A DNA stretch of 19,113 nucleotides, taken from an uncultured Candidatus Altimarinota bacterium. Lineage in GTDB: Bacteria; Patescibacteriota; Gracilibacteria; BD1-5; UBA6164. Location of the stretch: positions 1 through 19,113 of the forward strand of contig CALMDL010000115.1 of assembly GCA_937864995.1 (NCBI GenBank), in the 5' to 3' direction. Each line of letters begins with the position of its first letter. Within the stretch, counting starts at the first letter, position 1. The translations under genes and the position numbers were made by a program. This document shows, in pieces, positions 1-10,746 of the stretch. The notes under the pieces are model-generated. The model was given only the letters and a program-made list of their open reading frames with translations, was not told the origin of the DNA and did no database searches.

Positions 1-1176
1 ATATGTATATCTTGATGAGTTTGATTGAATGTTCTTGCTAATAGTGTTTTAATAAATAAATGTTGATTTAAAAACATATTTGTTCAATCAGCTGTTTGAG
101 ATCAATGAATATCTTTAGGATGATTATATTATCTTTATTATAAAATAAAGTGAAATGATTTTTGAAAAAAAATTGAATTTTCACCATATACTTGAAAAAT
201 ATATAATAATTTCGATTTTATTTTCAATAAATATATTAATTATTTAAATATAATAGATTTTGATTTACATTTTATTTCAAATGAATTAAAAAATAATAAA
301 ATTTTTTGAATTTTTGATTTATGATCTGAATTTTGACCTAGAGCATTATGACATAGAAGTATTATAGCTTCACCAATATTGAAAGAAAATAATTCTAAAG
401 TTAATAAAATTAAGTCAAGAGAATATTGGAGACCATTAGCTCCAATTATTTTAAAAGAGCATTTAAGTACTTATCTTATAGATAATTATGAAAGCCCATA
501 TATGACTTTATCTAGCAATGTAAAAACTGATAAAATAGATATTTTGGAATGAGTTGTACATATTGATGGTACTGTTAGATATCAAACAATTACTAATAAA
601 AATTGAAAAATATATGATATATTAAACAATTTTTATAAAAATTCATGAGTACCAGTTTTAATTAATACATCTTTAAATGTAAAATGAGAACCAATTGTTG
701 AAACTCCAGAACAAGCTATAAAACTTTTTTTATCAACTGATTTAGATTATTTAATAATTTGAAGTAGTGTACTATCAAAAAATAAAAAATATGAAGAATT
801 TAAATTTAATTATGATTTAAATTTATTTGATATTTCTTTTGATGAATTTTGAAAAAAATTATATTTAAGAATTTGGAATTATTTTGAAAAGATTTTTTTT
901 ATTAATTTATGATTAGAGGTAGATTTTTGTTTTTTATATAAAGATAAATTATCATATAAATTTAATATTTGAAATGAAAAATATATGATAAATTTTTTTA
1001 TATTAAATGAAGAAAATTGATATTATTTTAAATATAAAGATATTGTATATAATTTTTCTTGAAATATAAATAATAATCTTGAACTTAAAAATATATTGGA
1101 TAAAATAAACTTAATTATTGTAAATAATTATGAAAAAATAAATTCACTTTTTTTAACTATAAAAAATGATAAATAA
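1..1176 (+). CDS. Carbamoyltransferase, NodU/CmcH/TobZ family, C-terminal part (5' end outside window)
   Basis: Partial gene, open from base 1 in frame 1 with UGA read as Gly; 391 residues are visible. It aligns with the complete paralogue at 14400-16508 from that protein's residue 318 onward, so about 317 N-terminal residues lie outside the window. Seen: the end of the Kae1-like domain (GGVGLNVLAN near residue 5), the hallmark EFGPRALGHRS at residues 110-120, YWRPLAPIIL at about 142-151, and INTSLNVKGEPIV at about 221-233. Known members (NodU, CmcH, TobZ) move a carbamoyl group from carbamoyl phosphate, through a carbamoyl-adenylate made with ATP, onto a hydroxyl group of a small molecule. 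After the usual family end near residue 255 there is a tail of about 135 residues that I do not recognise. The 3' end overlaps the next start by 11 nt, which suggests translational coupling. Family is sure; substrate is unknown. Confidence 0.93.
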
Positions 1177-2545
1177 AATATTTTATTCTCTAGTTTTATT
1201 TCCCAATATTACTTACAATACTATAATTTCTGGTTATAGTATTTTTAGTATTTCCGAAAAAAATTATTGAGAAATAGAAGTTATTTTTAAAAAATTAGAT
1301 AGTTATGGAAGTATTTATTTTAAACATATTGATTTTATAGAAAAGGATAATAATTACACTACTAAAAATTGGCAATTAAATAGTGATAATATTGGTTTAA
1401 TCGAAATTATATATCCAATTATTCTAACATCAGATTTATTTGATTTTAATTTTTTTAAACCAAAAGAATTTTATTTTAAAAAACCTTTTTGAACTGTATT
1501 AAATATTACAAGTAAATGTAATTTATTTTGTGATTATTGTTTTAATGATTACGATTATCCGCTTGATACTAGAAATAGTAGAAAAACTCTCCTATTAGAT
1601 GATTTTAAGATAATTATAGATGAACTTTATAATGCTTGAACTAGAGATGTTATATTAACATGATGAGAACCATTTTCATGTACTTTTTTATGGGAATTAT
1701 TAGATTATTTGAAAAATAAAAATATTTTTACAAGAATAAATACAAACTGAACATTATTATTTGATACTACTTTAAAAAGATTAAATGATAATTACTCATT
1801 ACATTTTATGGTTTCAATGCATGAATTTAATAATAAAGACTATTATGAATTAAATAAAAAAGGGGCTTCAAATATTTATTGAATAGGTGAACTTAAAAAA
1901 TGGGAAACAAAGTATGATAATAAATTATTGCAATTAAAAAAAGTTAGACAATATAATAATTTAACACTTTGATTTTTAACCATACTAACTCCAAAGAATA
2001 TAATATATTTAGAAAAAATTTATTCTTATATGCTTTCTAATTTTAATATAGTGGATTGGCATTTTTTTAGATTATTTTCAACTTGAACTACAAAGTGAAT
2101 TACAAAAGAAATGATTACATTAGCTATACATAAATTATATAAATTAAATAAAATTTATAATACTAATTTTAAAATTGTTGATGCTGTTCCATTTTGTGTA
2201 ACTAAAAATATAGATATAGCAAGCAAGGTTATTGATTGAGAGTTAAGTCCTAATCATAATGTTAAAACTATAATAACTGCAGAGTGAAATATACAAATAA
2301 TGTCAGCATTTGATATGCATTTATGAAGTATATTTAAAGAATGAATTAAAAAAGTTTGGGAATGAGACTTTGTACAGAAAAAACTTACAAATTGATTTTT
2401 ACCAAAAGAGTGTTTTGATTGTTATTATAAAAATGAATGTATGTGATGAAGTAGAATGGATGCAAATATATATAATTGAAGTTATGATGCACTTGATCCA
2501 TTATGTAATATAGATAATAAAAAAATATGACAAAAGAAGTTTTAG
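1166..2545 (+). CDS. Radical SAM protein with SPASM-like C-terminus and long N-terminal extension
   Basis: 459 residues. The [4Fe-4S]/SAM motif CNLFCDYC has Cys118, Cys122 and Cys125, and GGEP lies at 166-169 with both glycines encoded by UGA. A C-terminal auxiliary-cluster-like pattern follows: VPFC (Cys344), then CFDCYYKNEC (Cys416, 419, 425) before GGSR. This tail resembles SPASM/twitch radical SAM enzymes, many of which modify peptides or small metabolites. The first ~115 residues precede the barrel and match no domain I recognise; they could bind substrate or be a small separate domain. The chosen ATG overlaps the carbamoyltransferase by 11 nt, and the gene's own end overlaps the next gene by 19 nt. 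Radical SAM assignment is firm; the reaction is unknown. Confidence 0.93.
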
Positions 2546-3801
2546 AAAAAATAAAGTTATATAATAATCAGTTTATTAAAAAAGATTTACTTTCATTATA
2601 TTTAAAAAAACAAATATTTTTTAAAAATATATTAAAAAATATTAAAATATTATGAACAAAAAGTGAAAAAATTGAAAATATAAATAAAATACTTGATAGA
2701 CTTAAAAAAATTGAAAATATTTATATTGATGATAAATCAAAAGATGTTTATTATAAAACTAGGTCAATTTGATGCACCCATTGTACTTTATGAAAATGAT
2801 GTACAGTTGTTTTAAGTTATAAATGTCATAGAGATTGTTTTTTTTGTTATGAAGAAACTCCTCTTGATCCAAAAGTAAAAATTGATCCGTATAATAAAAA
2901 TGATATGGATAAAATTTATAAAATAATTGATGATTCTTTCTCAAATCCTTCAAACAGGACTTTAGCGGTAACGTGAGGTGAACCTTTTTTATTTATAGAT
3001 AAAGTTTATGAAATTTTTGAATATGTAAATGAAAAATATCCTTGAAAGCATAAAAGAATATATACTACTTGAGAATTTTTTAATGATGAAAAATTAGCTA
3101 AATTAAAATCTTTATGACTCGATGAATTGAGAATAAGTATAAAACCATGAGAGGAACCAAATATAGCTTGATATAAATTAGCAAAAAAATATGTAAAAGA
3201 TGTTCTTATAGAAATGCCTATTATGCCAAATTCTAAAGAATATATGATTGATATATTGACTAAAATTGATAATGAAAAATGTATTGATTGAATAAATTTA
3301 AATGAGTTAACTTTTAATAATTTAAATTCATCTAAATACAAGGAAAATAACTTAATGCTTGATTTACCAAGTGATGAAAAAGAAATTTATCATAGATATT
3401 ATGATATTTCAAAAATTGAAATTTGAGTTTATTGAAGTAAGTTATTAGCACTTGAGTTAATAGAATATTTTTCAAAAAATAATGCAACTTTTTTTATGCA
3501 TTATTGTGATTTAGATACTGTTTCACATCATCATTTTATTTATAAAAAAGATAGTGCTATATCTCAAAATCTAGATTTTTCTCATATTACAAAATTTTGA
3601 TTACATAAAATACTTAGAGTTTATTGAGATTTAGATCAAATTGAAAAAATATTATTGGATAATAATATAAAAGCATATAAGAAAGGATTAAATTGTTGTG
3701 AATTATCAATTGATAATATTTCACTATTTACAAATTTTGAAAAGGCTATTATTTATAAAAACCATGATTTTATTTATGATGTAGATTTTGAATTAATTTA
3801 A
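2527..3801 (+). CDS. Radical SAM protein with extra N-terminal cysteine cluster
   Basis: 424 residues, starting inside the previous gene (19 nt overlap). The first ~80 residues are Lys-rich and helical-looking. Cys83, Cys86 and Cys92 (CTHCTLGKGC) then come just before the SAM-cluster motif CHRDCFFC (Cys100, 104, 107). GGEP is at 150-153, written UGA-GGU. The three cysteines immediately upstream could bind a metal or a second Fe-S cluster; that is inference. No SPASM tail is visible, but a His-rich stretch (VSHHHF) and a CC pair occur in the C-terminal half. The second half differs from the neighbouring radical SAM proteins, so the substrate is probably different. The enzyme would cleave SAM to a 5'-deoxyadenosyl radical; its substrate is unknown. 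Confidence 0.92.
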
Positions 3802-3813
3802 TAATTTTATTTA

Positions 3814-5058
3814 ATGATAAAAAAAGATATAACAAAAAGAATATGTTTTGATAATTTCAAAAGTATAAAACATTTTGAGATATATTTTTTTAATTATTTA
3901 AAAACATTAAATAAAGACAAAGAGAATTGAATAATTATTTATACTTTAAAAAAGGAAGAAGAAATTTTTGATTATTTAGTAAATATTTTTCTAATTAAAG
4001 TAGAAAAAATTAAAGATTATTTTACTTTAAATAATATAATATTAAAGATTTTTAATGTACCTTTCTGTATAACACATAATAAAGATTTGATAAATAAATA
4101 TTTAATAAGTGATATTTTTTATAATAAAATTTATGTTATACCTAAGAAAAATAAAAATTGCTATAATTGTAATTATTACTTTATATGCTCTTGAAATAAA
4201 TCAAAGAACTTTTTAAATTTTCCTGTTGAAAATATTTCAAAAAAAGATTTTATTAATTGAATTGAAGAGGTGTTTATTTTTTTTGAAAATATCTGAATAA
4301 GTAGAGATTTTATATATTTTGATTTTTTGTTTGATTTAGAATATGATTTTGATTTTTTAAATAAAAATTTAGCAAGAAAAATAGAGCTATTTATCGATGG
4401 TACTAAATGAATAAATTATGATGATTATTTTTTAAATTTAGAAAATAATGTTGAAGAAGTAAGAACTAATTTATTTTTTAAAAACTATATAATTCAATGT
4501 AAATTTGAAAAATTGATATCAAAATTGAATTTTTCAATATTTTTATCATTTACAAATTTTGATATATATTTTTATAAAACAAATAAAAATATATTTAAAA
4601 CAGATGATGATTGAATTAAAAAACATAATTGAATTTGTTATTGATTTTTGAGAAAAAAAGATATATCTATGTATCTTTGAGAAAATATAATATTTAAAAA
4701 AGAATTACTTCTATGAAAAGATATTATTTGAAAACCTTGATATTTTAATAGAGAAAATAATTTATTAGATTTAAAAGTAATTCATTTAAAAGATATAATT
4801 AATATAAAAGCAGATTATGATAAATATGTAGTTTTATTTTTTGAACATGATTTAAATCAACATATTCCTTATGTATATAATTTTAAATATTTTATATCAT
4901 TTAATAAATTAGAGTATTTAGCTCATTATAGTATTATTTTAAAAGAAATATGAGCAAGCTTTATTGATTCAATATGAACTTGATATTTTTATTGACTTAA
5001 AAATAATGATTTATTAAATATAGATTTTAATACTTGAATAATTAAAAGAATATGATAA
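3814..5058 (+). CDS. Fusion of radical-SAM-type cysteine tail and phosphohistidine (PEP-utiliser swivel) domain, copy 1
   Basis: 414 residues. The N-terminal ~130 residues lack the CxxxCxxC SAM motif but end like the tail of the nearby radical SAM proteins: NVPFC (Cys85), then CYNCNYYFIC (Cys116, 119, 125). The C-terminal ~115 residues resemble the mobile phosphohistidine domain of PEP synthase and pyruvate phosphate dikinase. GKPGYF is followed by LAHYSIILKEIGASFI (candidate phospho-His371) and by NIDFNTGIIKRIG, matching the family pattern (S)HAAIVARELGIP...V.VDG..G.V. The ATP-grasp partner would be the protein at 6260-7012. By family logic, a phosphoryl or pyrophosphoryl group passes from ATP to the His and on to a substrate. 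The C-terminal domain is divergent; the fold is my reading of the pattern. Paralogous to the next gene. Starts 12 nt after the previous stop. Confidence 0.72.
5015..5058 (+). repeat. 44-bp exact direct repeat, copy 1 (3' end of swivel gene 1)
   Basis: The last 44 bases of this gene, stop codon included, are identical to 6223-6266. They encode NIDFNTGIIKRIG and contain the ATG of the following gene, so the stop/start junction is part of the repeat. This points to tandem duplication or gene conversion of the two fusion genes. Confidence 0.9.
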
Positions 5059-6266
5059 ATGATTCTGTTTATAAAATAAATATAGATAAAATTGAAAACA
5101 ATAATATTTCTATATTATTATTTTCAATTTTAAAAAAATTTATTAATAGAGTAAATAAAAATTATTTAAATCCAATAATTATAGTTGTTTACACTTATGA
5201 ACAAAATAATGAATCTTTTTTTATTATAAAAAATTTAATTGATAAAATAGAGTTAATTTCAAATAAATTATCTGAGAATTATATTTCTATTAAATTTATT
5301 AATTTTCCATTTTGCATATTAGATAATGAGAAACTAATTAATAAATATTTTTCTAATTTATTTACAGAAAATTTTTCAGTACCAGCTAATTATAAAAATG
5401 AGTGTCTAAATTGTAAATATATATATTGTTTAAAATATAAAAAAAATGATTTAATATTGAAGCCATTTTTATGAAAATTAATGAAGAAATCAGATTTAAT
5501 AATTATTTATGAAGAAGTAGTATGATTTTTATTATCAATATGATTTGAAAAAAAAGACTTTATTTTAATATTTCCTTTTGATATAAGAAATAATTTTGAG
5601 ACTATTAATATAGAGTTATTATCTAGAACTAAGATATGGTTTTTTAATAAAAAAGAGATATTTATTAATTGAGAAATTAATAAATGTGATATGGCTTCAA
5701 ATTTATTTTTTAAAAATTATATTCATCAAAAATTTTTTGATAAATTATTAATTAAGTATTCTATATCAATTTTTTTAAAATTCTCTTTTTCAAATATACA
5801 AGATAATTTTTTTGATTTTTGAAACTTCTATTTTTGAATTAGAGATATAGAAAATATTAATGACTATATTGAATATAATCATTATATTGAATATAAAAAA
5901 ATGTTAATTTGAGATATAATTAAATGAAGAGTAGATAAAAATAATTCATTTTTATGAAATGTAAATTTAAAAGTTGTAAATATAAATGATATTAAAAATA
6001 TTAAAGAAAATTTTTCTGAATATATTGTTCTAATTTGAGATCATAATATAAATTTTTTTATACCATATATATATAAATTTAAATATTTTTTATCTTATAT
6101 GAAAGAAATGGATATATTGAATAATAATACTACACATTATATTATTATTTCTAAAGAAATTTGAGCCTCTTATATTGATTGAATTGATATGGAGTATTTC
6201 TTTTGATTTACAACTGAAATTCTAAATATAGATTTTAATACTTGAATAATTAAAAGAATATGATAA
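5052..6266 (+). CDS. Fusion of radical-SAM-type cysteine tail and phosphohistidine domain, copy 2
   Basis: 404 residues, a tandem paralogue of the preceding gene with the same order of parts. The N-terminal part carries INFPFC (Cys88) and ECLNCKYIYC (Cys118, 121, 126). The C-terminal part is swivel-domain-like: THYIIISKEIGASYI (candidate phospho-His362) and the same final residues NIDFNTGIIKRIG. The middle block SNLFFKNYI is also shared with copy 1 (TNLFFKNYI). Under the standard code it would look like a 140-residue ORF because a UGA Gly codon falls at residue 141. It overlaps its neighbours by 7 nt on both sides, through the same ATGATAA-type start/stop junction. The two copies may serve two different substrates or form a heterodimer; that is inference. 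Confidence 0.72.
6223..6266 (+). repeat. 44-bp exact direct repeat, copy 2 (3' end of swivel gene 2)
   Basis: Second copy of the repeat at 5015-5058. The rest of the two genes has diverged far more, so this end has been kept or re-homogenised. It also holds the start codon of the ATP-grasp gene. Confidence 0.9.
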
Positions 6267-7012
6267 TAGATTATAGTCAAATTGATTCAATATATAATTT
6301 AGGTGGTAAAATTACTAATTTATTTAAAATAAAGGAATTTTTTAATATTCCTAAATGATTTATTATTACAGATAATAATTTTGATTTAAATGAATTAAAT
6401 GAAAATTATATTTCAATAATAAATAGTGATTTTTATATCTGTCGTTCATCAATGAATAATGAGGATAGTTATAATATTTCTTATGCTTGATTATTTGATT
6501 CAATAGAATGAAAGTATTCTTCAAATTTATTAAAAAATGATGTAGAAGAGGTATTTGATTCTATCAATAATTCTTTTTTAGATGAATATGAAGAAAAAGT
6601 TTTATGAAAAAGAGTTGAAAATAGAAAAATGAATGTTTTAGTTCAAGAATTTATAATTTGAGAAATATCATGAGTTTATTTTTCTGAATATTCTTGAGAT
6701 AGATTAGTTGAATATATAAAGTGAACAAATCAATTTTTAGTAGATTGAATAGTAAAATCAAATAAACTAATTTTGGATAAAAATTATGATGAAATAAGTC
6801 ATGAAAAAAATATACAATATAAATTTATATGAGAAAATTTGGATATATTTATATTTGATGAATTAAATAATTGATTATCCGATGAAAATAAAGATAAATT
6901 AATTAAAGAATTAAAAAGATTAAAAACTTATTTTAATTTTGAAATTGATGTTGAATGGACTATTAAAGATTGAGAATTATTTATTCTTCAAGTAAGACCT
7001 ATAACAAAATAA
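6260..7012 (+). CDS. Stand-alone PEP-synthase/PPDK-type ATP-grasp domain
   Basis: 250 residues. It matches the nucleotide-binding N-terminal domain of pyruvate phosphate dikinase and PEP synthase in order: LGGKITNL near residue 14, IPKGFIIT near 30-37, RSSMNNEDS from Arg62, YAGLFDSI, VLVQEFIIGEISGVYFS, and the end motif DVEWTIKDGELFILQVRPIT. In the family this domain binds ATP and phosphorylates the swivelling histidine. Here the protein stops right after QVRPIT, so the His domain and the PEP/pyruvate-binding barrel are missing. The His domains are apparently supplied by the two proteins encoded just upstream, and no PEP-binding barrel is seen anywhere in the window. At 250 residues it is shorter than the usual ~320-residue domain. 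The ATP-grasp assignment is firm; the acceptor is unknown. Confidence 0.9.
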
Positions 7013-7014
7013 AT

Positions 7015-7836
7015 ATGGATTTAAGAATTGTAAATACATGTAATAATAATTGTTTATATTGTTTAGAACAATCGTATAGATTAAAAGAAAAGTATATTTA
7101 TAAGAATGATATTTTTGATTTAATAAGTAAAAATTTAGATGATAATATAACATTTTATTGATGAAATCCTTTACTTCATCCTGATATTATAGAAATAGTT
7201 AAATATTCTTTTTCTTTAGGGTATAAATCAATATGAATTTTAACTAATTCATATTGATTAAATAATAATTTTTTAAATAATCTTATTGATAATTGATTAA
7301 GTTCCATATGATTATATTTTAATAGTTTTAATAGGGAAAAGCATAATTTAATTGTAAATTGAGGAATAGATTATGATGAGTTTAAAAATAATTTATCTAT
7401 TATAAGTAAAGCTAATTTATTTTTAAAAGTTATTATTCATGTAAATAATCAAAATATTAATTCTATATATAAAGATTTATTAATTTTGAATAAAAAATTT
7501 TGAATAAAAAATTTCGAATTTATAAATTATTTTCCATTTGATAGACCATATGATTTATATAAAAATATTTTAGAATTTGATGAATTTAAAAATAAGGATT
7601 ATATAAATAACATATTTATTATAATTGAAAAATTAAAGTTGAATGTATCTTTTGTTAAATTTCCTAAATCTTTTTTTTGAAAATATACAAAATATTATGA
7701 TTTTTCAAATTGAATTTTAAATCAAATAGGAGAAGAGGATATAAATAGATTAGATATAAAGGAAAAACCATTTTGTTTTTTAGAATCTAGGTGTAATAGT
7801 TGTTTTATAAGAGATAATTGTAAATTTTATGAATAA
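7015..7836 (+). CDS. Short radical SAM protein with GGNP variant
   Basis: 273 residues. The SAM motif sits almost at the N-terminus: CNNNCLYC (Cys9, 13, 16). The usual GGEP is GGNP at 49-52. The C-terminus has a cysteine set like the tails of its neighbours: CFLESRCNSCFIRDNC (Cys254, 260, 263, 269). I chose the ATG 2 nt after the previous stop because the strand leading to the cluster begins there (MDLRIVNTC). An in-frame ATG at 6970 would add 15 residues but would lie inside the ATP-grasp gene, and no ribosome-binding site favours either. The Glu-to-Asn change in GGEP is uncommon and could affect contacts with the SAM amino group. Substrate unknown. Confidence 0.9.
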
Positions 7837-8749
7837 ATATAATATCATACTTCATACTACTACATCATGTAACTTTGATTGTAGTTATTGTGATGTTGTA
7901 AAAGATAAAAAACAATTAGATTTTTCAAAAATAAATTTATTTATAGATTTTATTAAGAGTAATAAAGAAAATTTAAATTTAATTAAATTTTTTTGATGAG
8001 AGCCATTATTAGCATTTAAAAATATAAAATATATTGTAGATAATACAAATATGTTTATATGAAATAAATATGAATTAGTTACTAACACATCATTGTTAAA
8101 TGATGAAATATGTGATTATTTAGAAAAATATTTTGAAATAGTTTTTTTTAGTATAGATAGTGAAAATTTTTTTGATTATAATAATGTATTTAAATTAATT
8201 GATAGATATAACTTAAATAATAAAGTTTATTTTAATTTAATAATATCGCCATGAAAAGAAATTGAAGCATATAATCAATTTGAAAAAATATATAGTTCTT
8301 GATATAAAAATTTTAATATTTTACCAGTATATTTTACAAAAATTTGGAATAAAGATGATTTATCAAATTTATCAGTTATAATGAAAAAAATACTTGATAA
8401 ATTTATTGAAAATAAAGATATTAAATTATTTTGATTCCAAAATAATTCATGATATAACGCATCATTAACATATGATGCATTATTTATAGATATAGATCAA
8501 AAAATTTATTATAGTGATTTTGTTTCTACTTATTTATGAAAAATTATTAAAGATGATTTATATATATGAAATTTAAATAATTTTTCAATTTGAAATGATT
8601 TAGGAGAAATTATTTTTAATAAAAAGAATAGGTTAAATTTATATGAAAAAGCTATTACAAATAAAATAAAATGACAAATTGAATTACATAAGGTAATGGA
8701 TTATTTTTCTAAATATTTAAATATAAGAAAATGAGTTTTAAAAGATTAG
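7829..8749 (+). CDS. Radical SAM protein without C-terminal auxiliary cysteines
   Basis: 306 residues, overlapping the previous gene by 8 nt and the next by 19 nt. The SAM motif is CNFDCSYC (Cys14, 18, 21) and GGEP lies at 56-59. The rest of the barrel follows with few cysteines, and the last ~100 residues contain no CxxC pattern. It is therefore a minimal radical SAM enzyme with a single expected [4Fe-4S] cluster, unlike most of its neighbours. The C-terminal third (DALFIDIDQKIYYSDF) resembles the stretch of some radical SAM proteins that displays the substrate-proximal strand before a SPASM domain, but the SPASM cysteines themselves are absent. Function unknown. Confidence 0.9.
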
Positions 8750-9669
8750 AAATATATGTATGATGGACTTGTAATCAAAAATGTACATATTGTATAGAAT
8801 TTCCTAATATGGAAAAAGCTTGGTTTAAAAAAGTAACAAAATACGAAATATTAAAAAAATTATTAAAATATAAAAAACTTTGATATAACCATGTTACTTA
8901 TTTATGAGGAGAACCATTTATTCAATGAGTTTTTCTTGATGCATTAATATTGTGAAAAAAATTATGATATACAATTCTTGTAACAACAAATGCTACAACA
9001 CTACATTTAGATTCTCAAGCAAGTAAATTTTTACCATATATAGATGAGCTTTTTTTATCTGTTGAAGCAATATGAATTGAGGAACAACAAAAAATTTCTA
9101 GAACTAAAAATTATGTTCATTGGGATTTAGTTTTTGAAAATATTAAAAAGTATTGGAATTGAAAATTATTAAAAGCAAATATTGTTATAACTCAAGATAA
9201 TAAAAATGATTTATTTAATCTTGTAATTTTTTTAAAAGAAAAATGAGTAAAGGATATTGCTATAACTTATCCAGATATAATGAATGACTATTATTCAAGG
9301 GAACATGTATTAGAAAAAATAGCACCAAGATATCCAGAAGTTATGATTAATATTTTACCAATTATTGATTTCTGTTCCGAAAATGGTATAAATTTAAAGG
9401 TTGTAGATATACCATATTGTATATTTCCAAATGATGATTTGGATAAGTATATAAAATTAACTGATGATTATGATTATTGAGATAGAGTAAAAATTACTCA
9501 TGATAATAATATATTAAATAGATGAAAATTTGAGAAAAAAGAAGATATTCCTAGAGAGAGATTTTGGTCTAAGAAATGTAATTGATGTAAGTATAGATGA
9601 AAATGTTGGGGCCCATCTATTAATTATAATTGGCTTTATTGACTAGAAGATATTAATCCTATAATTTAA
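8731..9669 (+). CDS. Radical SAM protein with SPASM-like tail
   Basis: 312 residues. The SAM motif is CNQKCTYC (Cys14, 18, 21), followed by GGEP at 59-62 (YLGGEPF). The C-terminal cysteine arrangement is VDIPYC, then KCNGCKYRGKCWGPS near residue 290, the same two-part arrangement as in the proteins at 1166-2545, 3814-5058 and 5052-6266. It is the shortest intact reference for that tail, and comparing it with those proteins shows what they share. The start overlaps the previous gene by 19 nt. It ends 4 nt before the next gene. One UGG tryptophan sits next to a UGA glycine (VGWTC), showing that the two codons are read differently here. Substrate unknown. Confidence 0.92.
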
Positions 9670-9673
9670 AATA

Positions 9674-10714
9674 ATGGAATCAAAATCATGAAATGCAGAA
9701 AAAATTTATATAAATGAAATTATAAGAGTAACTTATAAATGTAATTGGAAATGTAAATTTTGTAATGTTTTAAAAACTAATAATTTTTGAGAAAATGATG
9801 TAACTGATAAAGAAGTTGTCTATCAAATTCTTAATTTAATTAAAAAATATAGTTTTGAAGAAAGAAAAAGTTTAATTCTTTCTTTTTCTTGATGAGAACC
9901 AACTTTAAATAAAAATTTAATTAAATATATTAGATTAGCAAAAGTTATATGAGTTTGAGTTGTAGAAATACAAACAAATTGAACAATGTTGTTTAAAAAT
10001 AAAAATTATATTTTAGATTTAATTGATGCTTGATTAAATGAAGTTTTTTTGGCACAACATTCGAATGATATTATTATTAATAATAATATTTGAAGTTTTT
10101 ATGATTTAAATTTATTTAAAGATTGGGTAAAATTTATTTTAGATAACAAGATTAATAATAAAGTTTCTATTTATTTAAATATTGTAGTTACAAGTATTAA
10201 TATATTTTGATTATATAATTATATTGATTTTCTACTAAAAATTTGATTTGTTAAAATTATTCCAATAAGACATCATTCTAATTGAAAAATTACTTCAAAG
10301 ATTTCATTTTGATTTGTACAACCAAATTGATATGCTGAATTAAATAAAGAAGAAGTTTTATTAAAATATACTGATGCAGAAATAAAAGAAATTGAAAAAA
10401 TAGTTTCTTTATGTGTTAAAAATTGAATTCTTCCTGATTTTCATTTTGTTTGTCCTCCTATATGTATATTAAATTATCCTGAATATAATTTAGAATATCA
10501 AAGATTAAAAAAATTAGAAAAAGATACTAATTTAGGTACAATTAATGAAGGTAATTTAGATAGCTATAAAAATTTATGGAAAGAGAAAAAAAAGCTAGAT
10601 TTGTGTGAAAAATGTGAGTATAATAAATATTGTTTATGATTTTATAAAAATTGGATAGATTTTGTCTGAGAAGATTATGTAAAATCTAAAATAAATAATT
10701 TTTTATTTAAATAA
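9674..10714 (+). CDS. Radical SAM protein with SPASM-like tail
   Basis: 346 residues. The SAM motif is CNWKCKFC (Cys23, 27, 30) and GGEP lies at 73-76 in the context SFSGGEPTL; EIQTNGTML is the typical next strand. Late cysteines are VCPPIC in the second half and CEKCEYNKYC before LGFYK near the end, consistent with auxiliary Fe-S binding. The layout resembles MoaA/SPASM-type enzymes, but the C-terminal GxGxR-like arrangement of MoaA is not evident. It follows the previous gene after 4 nt. A 32-nt spacer, the longest in the window, separates it from the nitrogenase-like genes. Substrate unknown. Confidence 0.92.
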
Positions 10715-10746
10715 TATTTTTATTTTGTTAGCTAATATGTATTTTT

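Noticed and set aside
2759..3341. Minus-strand open frames of 64 and 111 codons (also at 7885-8088, 12700-13052 and 13283-13474)
   Set aside because: They lie entirely inside well-supported + strand genes, show no motifs, and are expected by chance in AT-rich DNA.
6970..7014. Upstream in-frame ATG as the start of the radical SAM gene at 7015
   Set aside because: It would run 43 nt into the ATP-grasp gene and add residues before the first barrel strand with no ribosome-binding site; the ATG at 7015 fits the family better.
10728..10735. TTAGCTAA palindrome in the 32-nt spacer as operator or terminator
   Set aside because: Only 8 bp, with no extended stem or T-run; expected by chance in this composition.
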